From: Brucellaceae bacterium
Lineage (GTDB): Bacteria; Pseudomonadota; Alphaproteobacteria; Rhizobiales; Rhizobiaceae
Assembly (NCBI GenBank): GCA_020637775.1
Contig: JACKJV010000008.1
Span: 1-64,000 of the forward strand
Length of the DNA stretch: 64,000 bases
Reading direction: 5' to 3'
A model generated the notes under the pieces. That model was not told the origin of the DNA. It did not search any database and saw only the letters and a list, made by a program, of their open reading frames with translations. Numbering within the stretch: position 1 is the stretch's first letter; each line of letters begins with the position of its first letter. Position numbers and translations under genes: made by a program. This document shows, piece after piece, positions 28,098 to 39,770 of the stretch.

Positions 28098-29503
28098 GCC
28101 TTGCCCCCTGTCTTGCCATTGCCCGTGCGGCTGCTCGATACCTTGCCGGCATCGACGCGCCGCGAGAACTCGGTGTCGCCACCGTCGGCAAGCTGCCGGG
28201 CCTGTCCGATCCAGTCCTCGCGCTCGATGCGGCCGGGGAAGGCCATGTAGGCCCCCACCCATTCCGCCTCGGCTTCCGTCCAGGAAGCGATCTGCGAGAA
28301 GTGGAAGATCCCCAGGTCATTCAGCTTCTTCTCGTTTGCCGGCCCGATTCCCTTGATGCGGGTGAGGTTGTCGGCCGTCCCCTCGGCTGCCGCCAGAACG
28401 GCCGGCTTGGAACCGGGAAGCGCCGCCGCGTCCTTGCCGGATGCCGCTTGCCCCGCGCCGCCCGGCATTGCGCCGGTTGCGGCATGCGTGCTCATCGCGG
28501 CAATGGGAGACTGCGGCTTGCCGGCATCCCCGTCGTCGCCATGTCTGGCGCCCTCCAGGTCCTCGAGGATCTCCGGATCGTCGATTTCCTCCTCGTCATC
28601 CACGCCGAGATAGGCTGCGATGACCTTGGGATCGTTGCGAACGGCATCGGCATCGCCGTCGGAGATCTTCTGCCCGTAGTCGAGCACGACGATGTGATCG
28701 GAAATCTCCATCACCACGCCCATGTCATGCTCGATGAGCAGCACCGAAGTGCCATGCTCGCCGCGGATATATTGCAGCAATTCGTTGAGTTCGGCCGACT
28801 CGCGCGGGTTGAGGCCCGCCGCCGGCTCGTCCAGGCAAAGCAGATGCGGCTTCGAACACATGGCGCGTGCGATTTCGAGCCGCCGCTGCGCGCCATAGGG
28901 CAGGTCGCCGGCAGGATCGTCGGCGCGGTCGATCAGGTGCGTTCGCTCCAGCCAGTAGACCGCGTTGTCGATGGCCTCCTGCTCCGCAGACCGGTATCCG
29001 GAAAGGCCGAGAAGACCGCCAACGGTGAAGTTGGACGCCTTCATCAGCATGTTGTGCTGGGCCACGAGGAGGTTTTCCAGCACCGTCATGCCACTGAACA
29101 GGCGGATGTTCTGGAACGTGCGTGCCACCTTGGCCCGCGCCGAGATTTCGAAATCCGGCATCCGCTCCAGCAGGAAGACGGCTCCGTTCGCCGTCTTGTC
29201 CCATTGCCGGTTGGTGTCGGTCACAGCCTCCACGGCTTCCGCCTGCCGGCCCGGCCCGTGACGCATCACGATGCGCCCTTCGGTCGGCTTGTAGAAGCCG
29301 GTCACGCAGTTGAAGACGGTCGTCTTGCCCGCGCCATTGGGCCCGATCAGCGCGGTGATGTCGCCGCGCCCGACATTGAAGGACAGGTCATTGATCGCGA
29401 CCAGCCCTCCGAAGCGCATCGTCAGATGCTCCACCGTCAGCACGGGATCGGCGTCCCAGTTCGCGGCCGCGCCGGCGGCCTTGATTTCCATCGCCTCGGC
29501 CAT
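28094..29503 (-). CDS. livG: Branched-chain amino acid ABC transporter ATP-binding protein LivG with C-terminal helix-hairpin-helix extension
   Basis: At 469 residues this is far longer than ordinary LivG (about 255-300). Residues about 20-310 are the ATPase, with Walker A GPNGAGKTT, the LivG-type signature LPYGAQRRLEIARAM, and Walker B LLCLDEPAAGLNPRES. There is also an insertion after strand 3 (about residues 80-120). An acidic then Ala/Gly-rich linker (about 315-375) leads to a helix-hairpin-helix-like domain at about 378-440: LTRIKGIGPANEKKLNDLGI, then a HFSQIASW segment and WIGQARQLADG. That module resembles the tail of some alphaproteobacterial NuoE subunits and polymerase-associated HhH proteins. 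The tail is basic at its end. Its function in a transporter ATPase is unknown. Confidence 0.93.
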   Translation of the reverse strand: MAEAMEIKAAGAAANWDADPVLTVEHLTMRFGGLVAINDLSFNVGRGDITALIGPNGAGKTTVFNCVTGFYKPTEGRIVMRHGPGRQAEAVEAVTDTNRQWDKTANGAVFLLERMPDFEISARAKVARTFQNIRLFSGMTVLENLLVAQHNMLMKASNFTVGGLLGLSGYRSAEQEAIDNAVYWLERTHLIDRADDPAGDLPYGAQRRLEIARAMCSKPHLLCLDEPAAGLNPRESAELNELLQYIRGEHGTSVLLIEHDMGVVMEISDHIVVLDYGQKISDGDADAVRNDPKVIAAYLGVDDEEEIDDPEILEDLEGARHGDDGDAGKPQSPIAAMSTHAATGAMPGGAGQAASGKDAAALPGSKPAVLAAAEGTADNLTRIKGIGPANEKKLNDLGIFHFSQIASWTEAEAEWVGAYMAFPGRIEREDWIGQARQLADGGDTEFSRRVDAGKVSSSRTGNGKTGGKA

Positions 29504-29505
29504 GA

Positions 29506-31100
<1,595 letters not shown>

Positions 31101-31101
<1 letters not shown>

Positions 31102-32036
31102 CAGACCTTCTCCACTTCCGGTTTGCCAAGCAGGCCCGAGGGCAGGAAGATCAGCACGATCGCCAGGATCGAGAACGCCGCCACATCCTTGTACTCAACG
31201 GTGAAATAGCCCGACCAGAACACTTCGATCAGCCCGATCAGCAGGCCGCCAAGCATGGCGCCGGGCAGTGAGCCGATGCCGCCCAGAACAGCCGCGGTGA
31301 ATGCCTTCACCCCGGCCAGGAAGCCGATATAGAAATCGATCACGCCGTAGAGCAGCAGGAACATCAGCCCCGCCACGGCCGCCAGCGCCGCCCCCATCAC
31401 GAAGGTGAGTGAAATCGTCCGGTCCACATTGACGCCGAGCAACGCCGCCATTTTCTGATCCTGCTCGCAGGCTCGCTGCGCCCGCCCGAGCGAGGTCTTG
31501 GTGATCAGCAGGGTAAACCCGACCATCAGCGCCGTCGTCAGGAAGATGATCAGCATCTGCATGTAGGAAAGTTGCACCACGATCGGCCCGTTCTCGGTCA
31601 CGCCTTCCATGATCGTCACGCCGCCGGAGATGATCGGCTGGAGCGGCTTCACGCGCGCGCCCTGCGTCACCTGGACGAAGTTCTGCAGCACGATGGACAT
31701 GCCGATGGCCGTGATCAGCGGCGCCAGGCGGAACGAGCCGCGCAGCGGCCGATAGGCCAGTCTTTCGACCGTCCATCCCCAGGCCGCCGTGAAGATCATG
31801 GAAATGATCAGCACGATCAGCAGGGCCAGGATGATGAAGCCGATGCTGGACCCGGCCGTCAGCCCGATGGCCACGATCAGGGCCAGCGCGATGAACGAAC
31901 CGACCATGAAGATGTCGCCATGGGCGAAGTTGATCATGCCGATGATGCCATAAACCATCGTGTAGCCGATCGCGATCAGCCCGTAGATCGAGCCGAGCGT
32001 CAGCCCGTTTATGAGCTGCTGGACAAAATATTCCAT
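31101..32036 (-). CDS. livH: Branched-chain amino acid ABC transporter permease LivH
   Basis: The 311-residue permease has about eight helices and the conserved N-terminus [20 protein letters not shown] followed by [20 protein letters not shown]. The coupling-loop region contains [16 protein letters not shown]. It is the first gene of the livH-livM-livG-livF block. It overlaps livM by one base. Transcription must start in the 317-bp gap upstream of 32036. Confidence 0.95.
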
Positions 32037-32353
32037 GCCGTTCCCCTGTTGCCCGGCTGCCTCTCACGGACAGTCCGGCACTGCCCGAAGGCGCTGGACC
32101 CTTTTGTTATTCTTAGCGGCTCCCCGCGACAAGACAACCGGCTTTGGCAATGCGGCCGCAATCGCACAGGTCTACCCTCCAAGACCCGCCGCCCGAGGCG
32201 GCTTGATCTGCGTTCCTATCACCGGCAATCCGAAAAGTCCTTGCATCCTTGCCGAAATTTCAGACCTTCGAAAAAGGCTTCTTGCAAGTTTTGGGCTGTT
32301 TACAAGATTTTTTTGCAAAACCGCCTGAATCGGACTGCGCCCTGCCCTCACGG
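32037..32353. other. Intergenic region upstream of livH
   Basis: No gene is supported in these 317 bp. They include a hairpin GCCGCC-CGA-GGCGGC (32188-32202) and an A/T-rich patch at about 32265-32325 that probably contains the livH promoter on the minus strand, although no convincing -35/-10 pair could be fixed. It also follows the 3' end of the hydroxyproline epimerase gene. No clear T-tract terminator for that operon was seen. Confidence 0.6.
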
Positions 32354-33355
32354 TCACAGCACCGAGAAACCGGTTGAAAACGGATCGCGGTCATCGATGA
32401 AGATCGTGTTGAGGCCCGTCATCACGGCCCATCCGGCGATCGAGGGCACGATGGCATTCCGCTCGCCGAGGGTTGCTTCAGCCTCCACGCGGCCACGGAA
32501 AAGCGATCCGATGATCGATTCGTGCACGAATTCGTCCCCGGCCTTCAGCGCGCCGCGTGCCGCCAGTTGTGCCATGCGCGCCGACGTGCCCGTGCCGCAC
32601 GGGCTGCGGTCGATGGCCTTGTCGCCATAGAAAACGGCATTGCGGGCATGGGCGCCCGGCACGGTGGGCTTTCCCGTCCACAGAACATGCGTGACCCGGT
32701 CGATCTCCGGTTTCTCCGGATGCGCCAGCCTGTAGCGCTCGTTGAGCTGCTGGCGGATCACGGGGCTCCATGCAATCAGGTCGGCCGCGCTGTGGTCGGC
32801 CATGTCGCGGTAATTGGCCTGCGGTTCGACGATGGCGTAGAAGTTCCCGCCATAGGCGACATCGACGGTCAGCGGGCCGAGCACCGGGCACTCCACCTCC
32901 CAGCCCGTTGCATGGAGGTAAGCGGGAACATTGGTCAGCCGCACTTCCCGCACAGACTCGCCGTCCATCGTGTATTCCGCCTTCACCGGCCCCGCCGGCG
33001 TGTCGAGCATCAGCACCCCCGGTGTTTTCGGGCGCACCAGCCCGTGCTCCACCGCCATCGTCACCGTCCCGATCGTGCCATGCCCGCACATCGGCAGGCA
33101 GCCCGACGTCTCGATATAGAGCACGCCCACATCGCAATCCGGGCGCGTCGGAGGGTAAAGGATGGCCCCGGACATCATGTCGTGGCCCCGCGGCTCGAAC
33201 ATCAGCCCGGTCCTTATCCAGTCATGATTGGCCAGGAAGTCCGCCCGGCGCTCCATCATGGTCGCACCGGTCAGCAGCGGCCCGCCGCCTGCAACCAGAC
33301 GCACCGGGTTGCCGCAGGTGTGGCCGTCGATGCAGAAAAAGGAATGGCGCGCCAT
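32354..33355 (-). CDS. 4-hydroxyproline 2-epimerase (proline racemase family)
   Basis: A 333-residue protein of the proline racemase family. Both catalytic cysteines are present, in MCGHGTIG and in SPCGTGTSARM, which indicates a racemase/epimerase and not the Thr-containing trans-3-hydroxyproline dehydratase. It would convert trans-4-hydroxy-L-proline to cis-4-hydroxy-D-proline. The downstream enzymes of that pathway (FAD D-hydroxyproline dehydrogenase and a DHDPS-type deaminase) are encoded immediately upstream in the same operon, supporting the specific activity over plain proline racemase. Confidence 0.9.
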   Translation of the reverse strand: MARHSFFCIDGHTCGNPVRLVAGGGPLLTGATMMERRADFLANHDWIRTGLMFEPRGHDMMSGAILYPPTRPDCDVGVLYIETSGCLPMCGHGTIGTVTMAVEHGLVRPKTPGVLMLDTPAGPVKAEYTMDGESVREVRLTNVPAYLHATGWEVECPVLGPLTVDVAYGGNFYAIVEPQANYRDMADHSAADLIAWSPVIRQQLNERYRLAHPEKPEIDRVTHVLWTGKPTVPGAHARNAVFYGDKAIDRSPCGTGTSARMAQLAARGALKAGDEFVHESIIGSLFRGRVEAEATLGERNAIVPSIAGWAVMTGLNTIFIDDRDPFSTGFSVL

Positions 33356-33364
33356 GGCGGTCTC

Positions 33365-34612
33365 TCAAAAGCGTTGCGGGGAATAGGGCGCAAGGCCGAT
33401 GGCCGGAGTCTGGCCGCAAACCAGGTCGCGCACAAGGCGCGCCGTTGCCGCCGCCTGCGTCAGGCCAAGATGGCCATGACCGAAGGCGTGGATGACCTGT
33501 GCGCCGGCGCGCGAGGCCCCGATCACCGGCAGGGAATCGGGCAGCGACGGGCGATAGCCCATCCATTCGCGCCCGCCACCCGTTTCCAGCGCGGGCAGGA
33601 AACGCTTCGCCTTGTCCAGCATGGCGCGGCTGCGCCGGTAGTCGGGCGGCAGGGACAGCCCGCCCAGTTCCACCGCGCCGCCGATGCGGATGCCTGTTTC
33701 CAGCGGCGTGGCCACGAAACCATGGTCGCAGAAGACGAGCTGGCGCTTCAGATCGAACGCATCGGGCGGAAGCGTGGTGTTGTAGCCGCGCTCGGTTTCC
33801 AGCGGAATGCGGTCACCGAGCGGCCCCGCCAGCCGGTGCGACCATGCGCCCGCGGCGATCACAACACGATCGGCCGAAAGGCTGAAGCCGCCGGCAAGCC
33901 GCACCGAAGGCGCGGCCCCGGGCAATGCAATGCGCTCGACATCCGCCTTCACGAAGGTCGCGCCCGCCCGTTCGGCATGTTCGAACAGCGCCTTGCCGAA
34001 CAGCTTCGGATCAGACACCGTCATCCAGCCAGGAATGAAGACACCCTTGGCGAAATGCGCCGAGAGGCCCGGCTGGAACTCCGCCAGCCGCGTCTTTTCC
34101 ACAATGTCGAAGGCGACGCCGTGGCGTTCCCGTGCTGCATAGCCAGCTCTCGCTGCATGGAAACTGGCCTCGCTGTCATACAGTTCCAGGCAGCCATCGC
34201 GGCGCAGGAACCCCTCCGTACCGGTCAATGCCGTCAGCGCGGCCCATTCGCTGCGTGCCAGCTCCATCAACTGTGCCTGCGCCGCAAGTGCCGCATCGAA
34301 CCGGCCCGGCCGGCCCGCCGCCATGAAGCGGAGGAGCCAGGGCAGGATCGGCAGGAAATGGCGCGGCGGAATGGAAAGCGGCCCCAGCGGGTCCATCAGC
34401 CAGCGCGGCACCTGCCGCATCATGCCCTTGTGCGCCAGCGGCAGCAGGTCGGAAAAGGCGAATGCGGCCGCATTGCCCGCGCTCGTTTCCTCGCAGATGC
34501 CGGACCTGTCGACCACCGTCACCGCATGGCCTTGACTGGCCAGAAGCGCCGCGCTTGCCGCGCCGATGATGCCGCCGCCGATGATGAGAACGGAGGGCTT
34601 GCCTTGCGTCAT
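33365..34612 (-). CDS. FAD-dependent D-amino acid (probably cis-4-hydroxy-D-proline) dehydrogenase
   Basis: A 415-residue DadA-like flavoprotein. The dinucleotide-binding motif VLIIGGGIIGAASAALLASQ is at residues 8-27 with an acidic end to strand 2 (TVVDR). The C-terminal flavin-contact region WMGYRPSLPDSLPVIGAS and HAFGHGHLGLTQAAATA is typical of D-amino-acid dehydrogenases. Between the epimerase and deaminase genes (9 and 12 bp gaps) its expected substrate is cis-4-hydroxy-D-proline, giving 1-pyrroline-4-hydroxy-2-carboxylate. Electrons probably go to the respiratory chain. Confidence 0.88.
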   Translation of the reverse strand: MTQGKPSVLIIGGGIIGAASAALLASQGHAVTVVDRSGICEETSAGNAAAFAFSDLLPLAHKGMMRQVPRWLMDPLGPLSIPPRHFLPILPWLLRFMAAGRPGRFDAALAAQAQLMELARSEWAALTALTGTEGFLRRDGCLELYDSEASFHAARAGYAARERHGVAFDIVEKTRLAEFQPGLSAHFAKGVFIPGWMTVSDPKLFGKALFEHAERAGATFVKADVERIALPGAAPSVRLAGGFSLSADRVVIAAGAWSHRLAGPLGDRIPLETERGYNTTLPPDAFDLKRQLVFCDHGFVATPLETGIRIGGAVELGGLSLPPDYRRSRAMLDKAKRFLPALETGGGREWMGYRPSLPDSLPVIGASRAGAQVIHAFGHGHLGLTQAAATARLVRDLVCGQTPAIGLAPYSPQRF

Positions 34613-34624
34613 GATGCTATCCCG

Positions 34625-35518
34625 TCAGAACTCCGGCAGGACCGGACGGCTGTCCAGCGCGGACCGGATCACCGCCTCCACCTGCGCCCGGCGCGTGCCG
34701 GACAAGGGCCGGCGTGGTGCCCGCACACGGTCGTTCGTGCCGATGGCATGAACCTCCGCAAGCTTGATGTTCTGCACCAGGTAGGTGGAAACGTCGAGAT
34801 CGAGCAGCGGCCGGAACCAGCGGTAAATGGCAAGCGCCTCGGCCTGGCGGCCCTGCTTCATGAGCTGGTAGATGGCCACCGTCTCGCGCGGGAAGGCCGT
34901 GACAAGGCCTGCCACCCAGCCGATGGCGCCGACCGACAACGCCTCGAAGGCAAGATTGTCGACGCCGGTGAACAGGTCATAGCGGTCGCCCAGCCGGTTG
35001 ATGATGTCGGTGGAGCGGCGGATGTCGTCGGAGCTTTCCTTGACCGCGACGAACCGCCAGTCGTCCGCCAGTTCCTCCATCATGTCGACCGAAACGTCGA
35101 CACGGTAGGCGATGCGGTTGGAATAGATCATCACCGGCAGGTCGCCGGCCTCGGCCACGGCACGCAGACCCGCCACCGCCTCATCGCGGTCGGCATGATA
35201 GACCATGGACGGCACGACCATCAGCCCGTCCGCACCGGCCGCCTTCGCCTCGCGCGCCCTTTCGCAGGCCTCGCGTGTGCCCGCCTCGTTGATCGTCATC
35301 AGCACCGGCTTGCCCTGGGCCACGCCCTTTGCCGTCCGGAACACGTCGAGCTTTTCCTCCGGCGAGAGCATGGGCCCCTCGCCCAGCGAGCCGCCGACGA
35401 TGATGCCGTCGCAGCCCGCTTCCATCTGCAGCGCGAAACAGCGCTCCATTTCCTTGTGATCGAGTTCGTCGGTCTCGGTGAACTTGGTTGTCACCGCCGG
35501 GAAAACGCCTTGCCACAT
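34625..35518 (-). CDS. DHDPS/NAL family protein, probable 1-pyrroline-4-hydroxy-2-carboxylate deaminase
   Basis: A 297-residue class I aldolase-like TIM barrel. The Schiff-base Lys lies in WRFVAVKESSDD and the conserved Tyr in PVMIYSNRIAY. The N-terminal GVFPAVTTKF and GGSLGEGPMLS segments are typical of the family. In this operon the expected reaction is deamination of pyrroline-4-hydroxy-2-carboxylate to 2-oxoglutarate semialdehyde. The final semialdehyde dehydrogenase of the pathway is not in the cluster. ATG 35518 (MWQGVFPAV) was chosen because the longer frame would run through the operator palindrome. Confidence 0.87.
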   Translation of the reverse strand: MWQGVFPAVTTKFTETDELDHKEMERCFALQMEAGCDGIIVGGSLGEGPMLSPEEKLDVFRTAKGVAQGKPVLMTINEAGTREACERAREAKAAGADGLMVVPSMVYHADRDEAVAGLRAVAEAGDLPVMIYSNRIAYRVDVSVDMMEELADDWRFVAVKESSDDIRRSTDIINRLGDRYDLFTGVDNLAFEALSVGAIGWVAGLVTAFPRETVAIYQLMKQGRQAEALAIYRWFRPLLDLDVSTYLVQNIKLAEVHAIGTNDRVRAPRRPLSGTRRAQVEAVIRSALDSRPVLPEF

Positions 35519-35543
35519 GACTTGCCTCCATCGCTTTTGCATG

Positions 35544-35553
35544 TGATATATCA
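35544..35553. promoter_or_regulatory. GntR operator copy 1 (TGATATATCA)
   Basis: A perfect 10-bp palindrome 25 bp upstream of the deaminase start. An identical copy lies 34 bp further on, in the same divergent promoter region as the GntR gene. Confidence 0.75.
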
Positions 35554-35577
35554 GGCGAGGCAAGAAGAGGTCAAGCT

Positions 35578-35587
35578 TGATATATCA
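35578..35587. promoter_or_regulatory. GntR operator copy 2 (TGATATATCA)
   Basis: An identical palindrome 15 bp upstream of the GntR start codon, where binding would hinder its own expression. FadR-type GntR dimers recognise short palindromes like this. Two exact copies in an 85-bp divergent gap are unlikely by chance. Confidence 0.75.
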
Positions 35588-35602
35588 GACGGGCAAAACA
35601 GC

Positions 35603-36268
35603 ATGAGCGAACCGGCCGGACTCACGTTTTCACACCAAGCGCCTTCCGAAAGCCGTGCGGAAACAGCCTACCGGATGCTGGAGGAAATGCTCGTCACGCT
35701 GGACCTGGCGCCCGGAAGCGACGTGACCGAGGGGGCGCTCATTGCCCGCCTCGGCCTTGGACGCACCCCGGTGCGAGAAGCGATCCAGCGTCTGGCCTGG
35801 GAAGGCCTGCTGGAAATCCGCCCGCGGGCCGGCATCCGCATCGCACCGCTGATCGAAAGCGACTGGATCAAGGTACTGGACGCCCGCCGCGGCGTCGAGG
35901 CGGTGCTGGCCCGCGCAGCGGCCCTGCATCTCACCCCGGCTGCCGCCCAGGGCCTTGCCCGCGCCGCCGAGGCCATGCAGCAGGCTGTCGCGCACAGGGA
36001 CACCCGCGCCTTCCTGGCCGCCGACAAGGCTTTCGATCTCGCGCTGGCGGAAGCCGCCGAGAACCCTTATGCAGCACGGCTGGCCGCCGCCTTGCAGACC
36101 CATTCGCGCCGGTTCTGGTATGCAGCCGCGCGTCCCGACAGCCTCGCCGAAGCCGCCGCGCACCATCTCGACCTGATCAACGCCATACTGGAGCGCGACG
36201 GCGAACTCGCCCACGGCGAGGCCCTGCGCCTCATGGCTCTTCTTGAAGCCATGGCTCGCGGACGATGA
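35603..36268 (+). CDS. GntR family (FCD) regulator of the hydroxyproline operon
   Basis: A 221-residue regulator with an N-terminal winged helix (SRAETAYRMLEEMLVTLDLAPG, whose recognition helix is GLGRTPVREAIQRLAWEGL) and an all-helical FCD effector domain containing DARRGVEAVLARAAA and HHLDLINAILERDGEL. FCD regulators bind small carboxylates. It is divergent from the hydroxyproline operon, and the twin TGATATATCA palindromes between them are its probable sites. The effector may be a hydroxyproline pathway intermediate. That is inferred from context only. Confidence 0.9.
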   Translation: MSEPAGLTFSHQAPSESRAETAYRMLEEMLVTLDLAPGSDVTEGALIARLGLGRTPVREAIQRLAWEGLLEIRPRAGIRIAPLIESDWIKVLDARRGVEAVLARAAALHLTPAAAQGLARAAEAMQQAVAHRDTRAFLAADKAFDLALAEAAENPYAARLAAALQTHSRRFWYAAARPDSLAEAAAHHLDLINAILERDGELAHGEALRLMALLEAMARGR

Positions 36269-36283
36269 CCACAGCAGGCAAGG

Positions 36284-37864
36284 CTAGCGCAGCAGCGAGA
36301 TGAACTTCCCGGCGAGGTTCAGATGCGCCCGTTCATGCGTCCAGTTCCTGCTGTCATGTTCAAGCCATGCAGGATAGGCGGTCACGATCACTGCGAGGTC
36401 AAGGTCATGCACCAGGCCGTAGAATTGCCCGCCGTGGCCCCAGGCGAAATTGATCCGGTGACGTCCCGCGGTCGCCTGCCACCACTGGTAGCCGTAACCA
36501 AGGTCCCGCAGGTAGCGGCCGGCATGGTCCAGATGCTGCATCGTGACCCAGGCATCGCTCGAGTAATCGGCCAGCGATTCCGAAACCCAGTCCGCCGGGA
36601 TCACCTGCCTGTCCTGGAAGTGTCCGCCATCGAGATAGAGCTGGGCAAACCTGGCGGCCGTGCGCGGGGTCAGGTGAACGAGTGGGTAATGAAAGTCCTG
36701 TCCGTGTTCCCACGTACCGAAGCGGATGCCGAGCGGCTGCATCAGTTGCGCGGAGGCAAACGCATCCAGCGCGGTACCACAGGCCCTGGTGACGATGACC
36801 CCAAGCAGGTCGGTCGAAAAGTTGGAATAGTTGAACCGGGTGCCCGGATCGGCGACCAGTGGAAAATCCCGCAGTGGCGCCAGATGGTCTCCTTCCATCA
36901 GTTGCTTCCAGAGCGTCGGGTCGGTTTCCTCCCAGGGCAGCCCGCTGCGCATCTGCAAGACCTGCCGGATGGTGATGTCCGCCTTGCGCGGGTCGCCGAT
37001 CTGGCCGGCCAGTTCGGGCAGGAAGCCCAGGACAGGGGCATCCATGTCGGGCAGGCAGCCTTCGCGCTGCGCCAGTCCGACAAGGGCCGAGAAGATCGAC
37101 TTTGCAGCCGACTGGATGAGTGTCGCCGTATCGATGCTGCCTTGGTTGAAATATTTCTCGGCCACGAGCTTGCCGTTCTTCAGAACCAGCACGCTGTAGA
37201 CCCGCGGCAGGGCCTCCGCCTCTCGATAGAGTTCCGCAACCAGCAAGGGGTCCAGCCCCTCGGCTTCCGGCGTGGAAACCGAGAAATCGGCGCGCTTGAC
37301 CGGGGTGAAGTCGATGCCGGAAAGGTCATCGGCGGAAGGGCGCAGCATGCGTGCGATTTCCGGCTTCGCGGCGGCAACCGCATCAGGGTCCAGACGAAAC
37401 CCCAACGGCTCCAGTCCGGCGCGAAGCCGGGCAAAAACCTTTCGGTCCTCGGGAAGCGGTGCCGCGGCGTAGTCGTAGGCTGTCGCGCCGCTGGCGCTGC
37501 GCAGGGTGCGGTCGGCGCCGGCATCGAGCAAGACGCGGACAATTTCCTTCCGGCCGAGAAAGGCAGCGATATGCAGGGGATTGGAACCCTGCGCATCGGT
37601 CAGCGCGGGATCGGCCCCGGCAGCCAGAAGGGCCGCCGCCACGCCGGGCCGGTCGAATACGGCCGAGATGATCAGCGGCGTCGAACCGAAATCGTCACGC
37701 TGGTCGACATCGGATCCGGCCAGGATGTGTTGCTCGACCGCGGCCACATTCCCCGTCAGCGCCGCTGCGGGCAGCGGAATGCCGGGCGGCTCGTTGCCGG
37801 CATGGGCCAGGGAAACCGGGAGAAGGCAAGCAACCGCAAGGGCCGCAAGGATTGTCTTTCGCAA
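36284..37864 (-). CDS. Exported ankyrin-repeat / serine beta-lactamase-fold hydrolase fusion
   Basis: A 526-residue protein with a signal peptide (MRKTILAALAVACLLPVSLAHA). About three ankyrin repeats follow at residues 30-135 (for example GSTPLIISAVFDRPGVAAAL, then GSNPLHIAAFLGRKEIV and GATAYDYA). A class C beta-lactamase-like domain (about 200-520) has the nucleophile motif SAAK, the YxN equivalent NYSN, and HGG near the C-terminus in place of KTG. Such domains act as esterases, D-amino-acid peptidases or penicillin-binding-like proteins. The combination with N-terminal ankyrin repeats in a secreted protein is uncommon. Substrate unknown. It has no operon partner. Confidence 0.85.
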   Translation of the reverse strand: MRKTILAALAVACLLPVSLAHAGNEPPGIPLPAAALTGNVAAVEQHILAGSDVDQRDDFGSTPLIISAVFDRPGVAAALLAAGADPALTDAQGSNPLHIAAFLGRKEIVRVLLDAGADRTLRSASGATAYDYAAAPLPEDRKVFARLRAGLEPLGFRLDPDAVAAAKPEIARMLRPSADDLSGIDFTPVKRADFSVSTPEAEGLDPLLVAELYREAEALPRVYSVLVLKNGKLVAEKYFNQGSIDTATLIQSAAKSIFSALVGLAQREGCLPDMDAPVLGFLPELAGQIGDPRKADITIRQVLQMRSGLPWEETDPTLWKQLMEGDHLAPLRDFPLVADPGTRFNYSNFSTDLLGVIVTRACGTALDAFASAQLMQPLGIRFGTWEHGQDFHYPLVHLTPRTAARFAQLYLDGGHFQDRQVIPADWVSESLADYSSDAWVTMQHLDHAGRYLRDLGYGYQWWQATAGRHRINFAWGHGGQFYGLVHDLDLAVIVTAYPAWLEHDSRNWTHERAHLNLAGKFISLLR

Positions 37865-38038
37865 CGCGTTACCCTCCCTGAAGTGAACACGTCACCTTGA
37901 ATTACATGTTCCGCTCCGCTCCAGCAACCCTTGCGCTTGCGGCCAGGTTCGTCTTCCGGCCCCGGCACGCAAGGGCAATGCGCGCATGAAAGCAGGGCAC
38001 CGCAAGGACGCGGATTCACCCTGCCGCCGGTAGCAATG

Positions 38039-38070
38039 AAAAGGGGCGGCCCGTGAGAGCCCGCCCCTTT
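38039..38070. terminator. Bidirectional terminator downstream of mmsA
   Basis: AAAGGGGCGG (38040-38049) pairs with CCGCCCCTTT (38061-38070) around an 11-nt loop. On the minus strand the stem is followed by TTTT. It lies about 30 bp beyond the mmsA stop. Confidence 0.75.
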
Positions 38071-38101
38071 GCGTGTTTCGCCATGAAAACGGTCCTGGCG
38101 G

Positions 38102-39601
<1,500 letters not shown>

Positions 39602-39770
39602 GAGGGGTTCCTCCCGTCGCTTGCCTCCGGCCGGCGGCCGGTCTTTTCCATGCCGCCATCATGACCAAGCGCCGCGCCGGGCGCAACGCGCGGCTTTCCA
39701 AAACCGTTGTGCGGAAATTGAAGAGGATATACCTTGCCTCTCTACATTATCGCGGAACGTGGAGTTGGCC

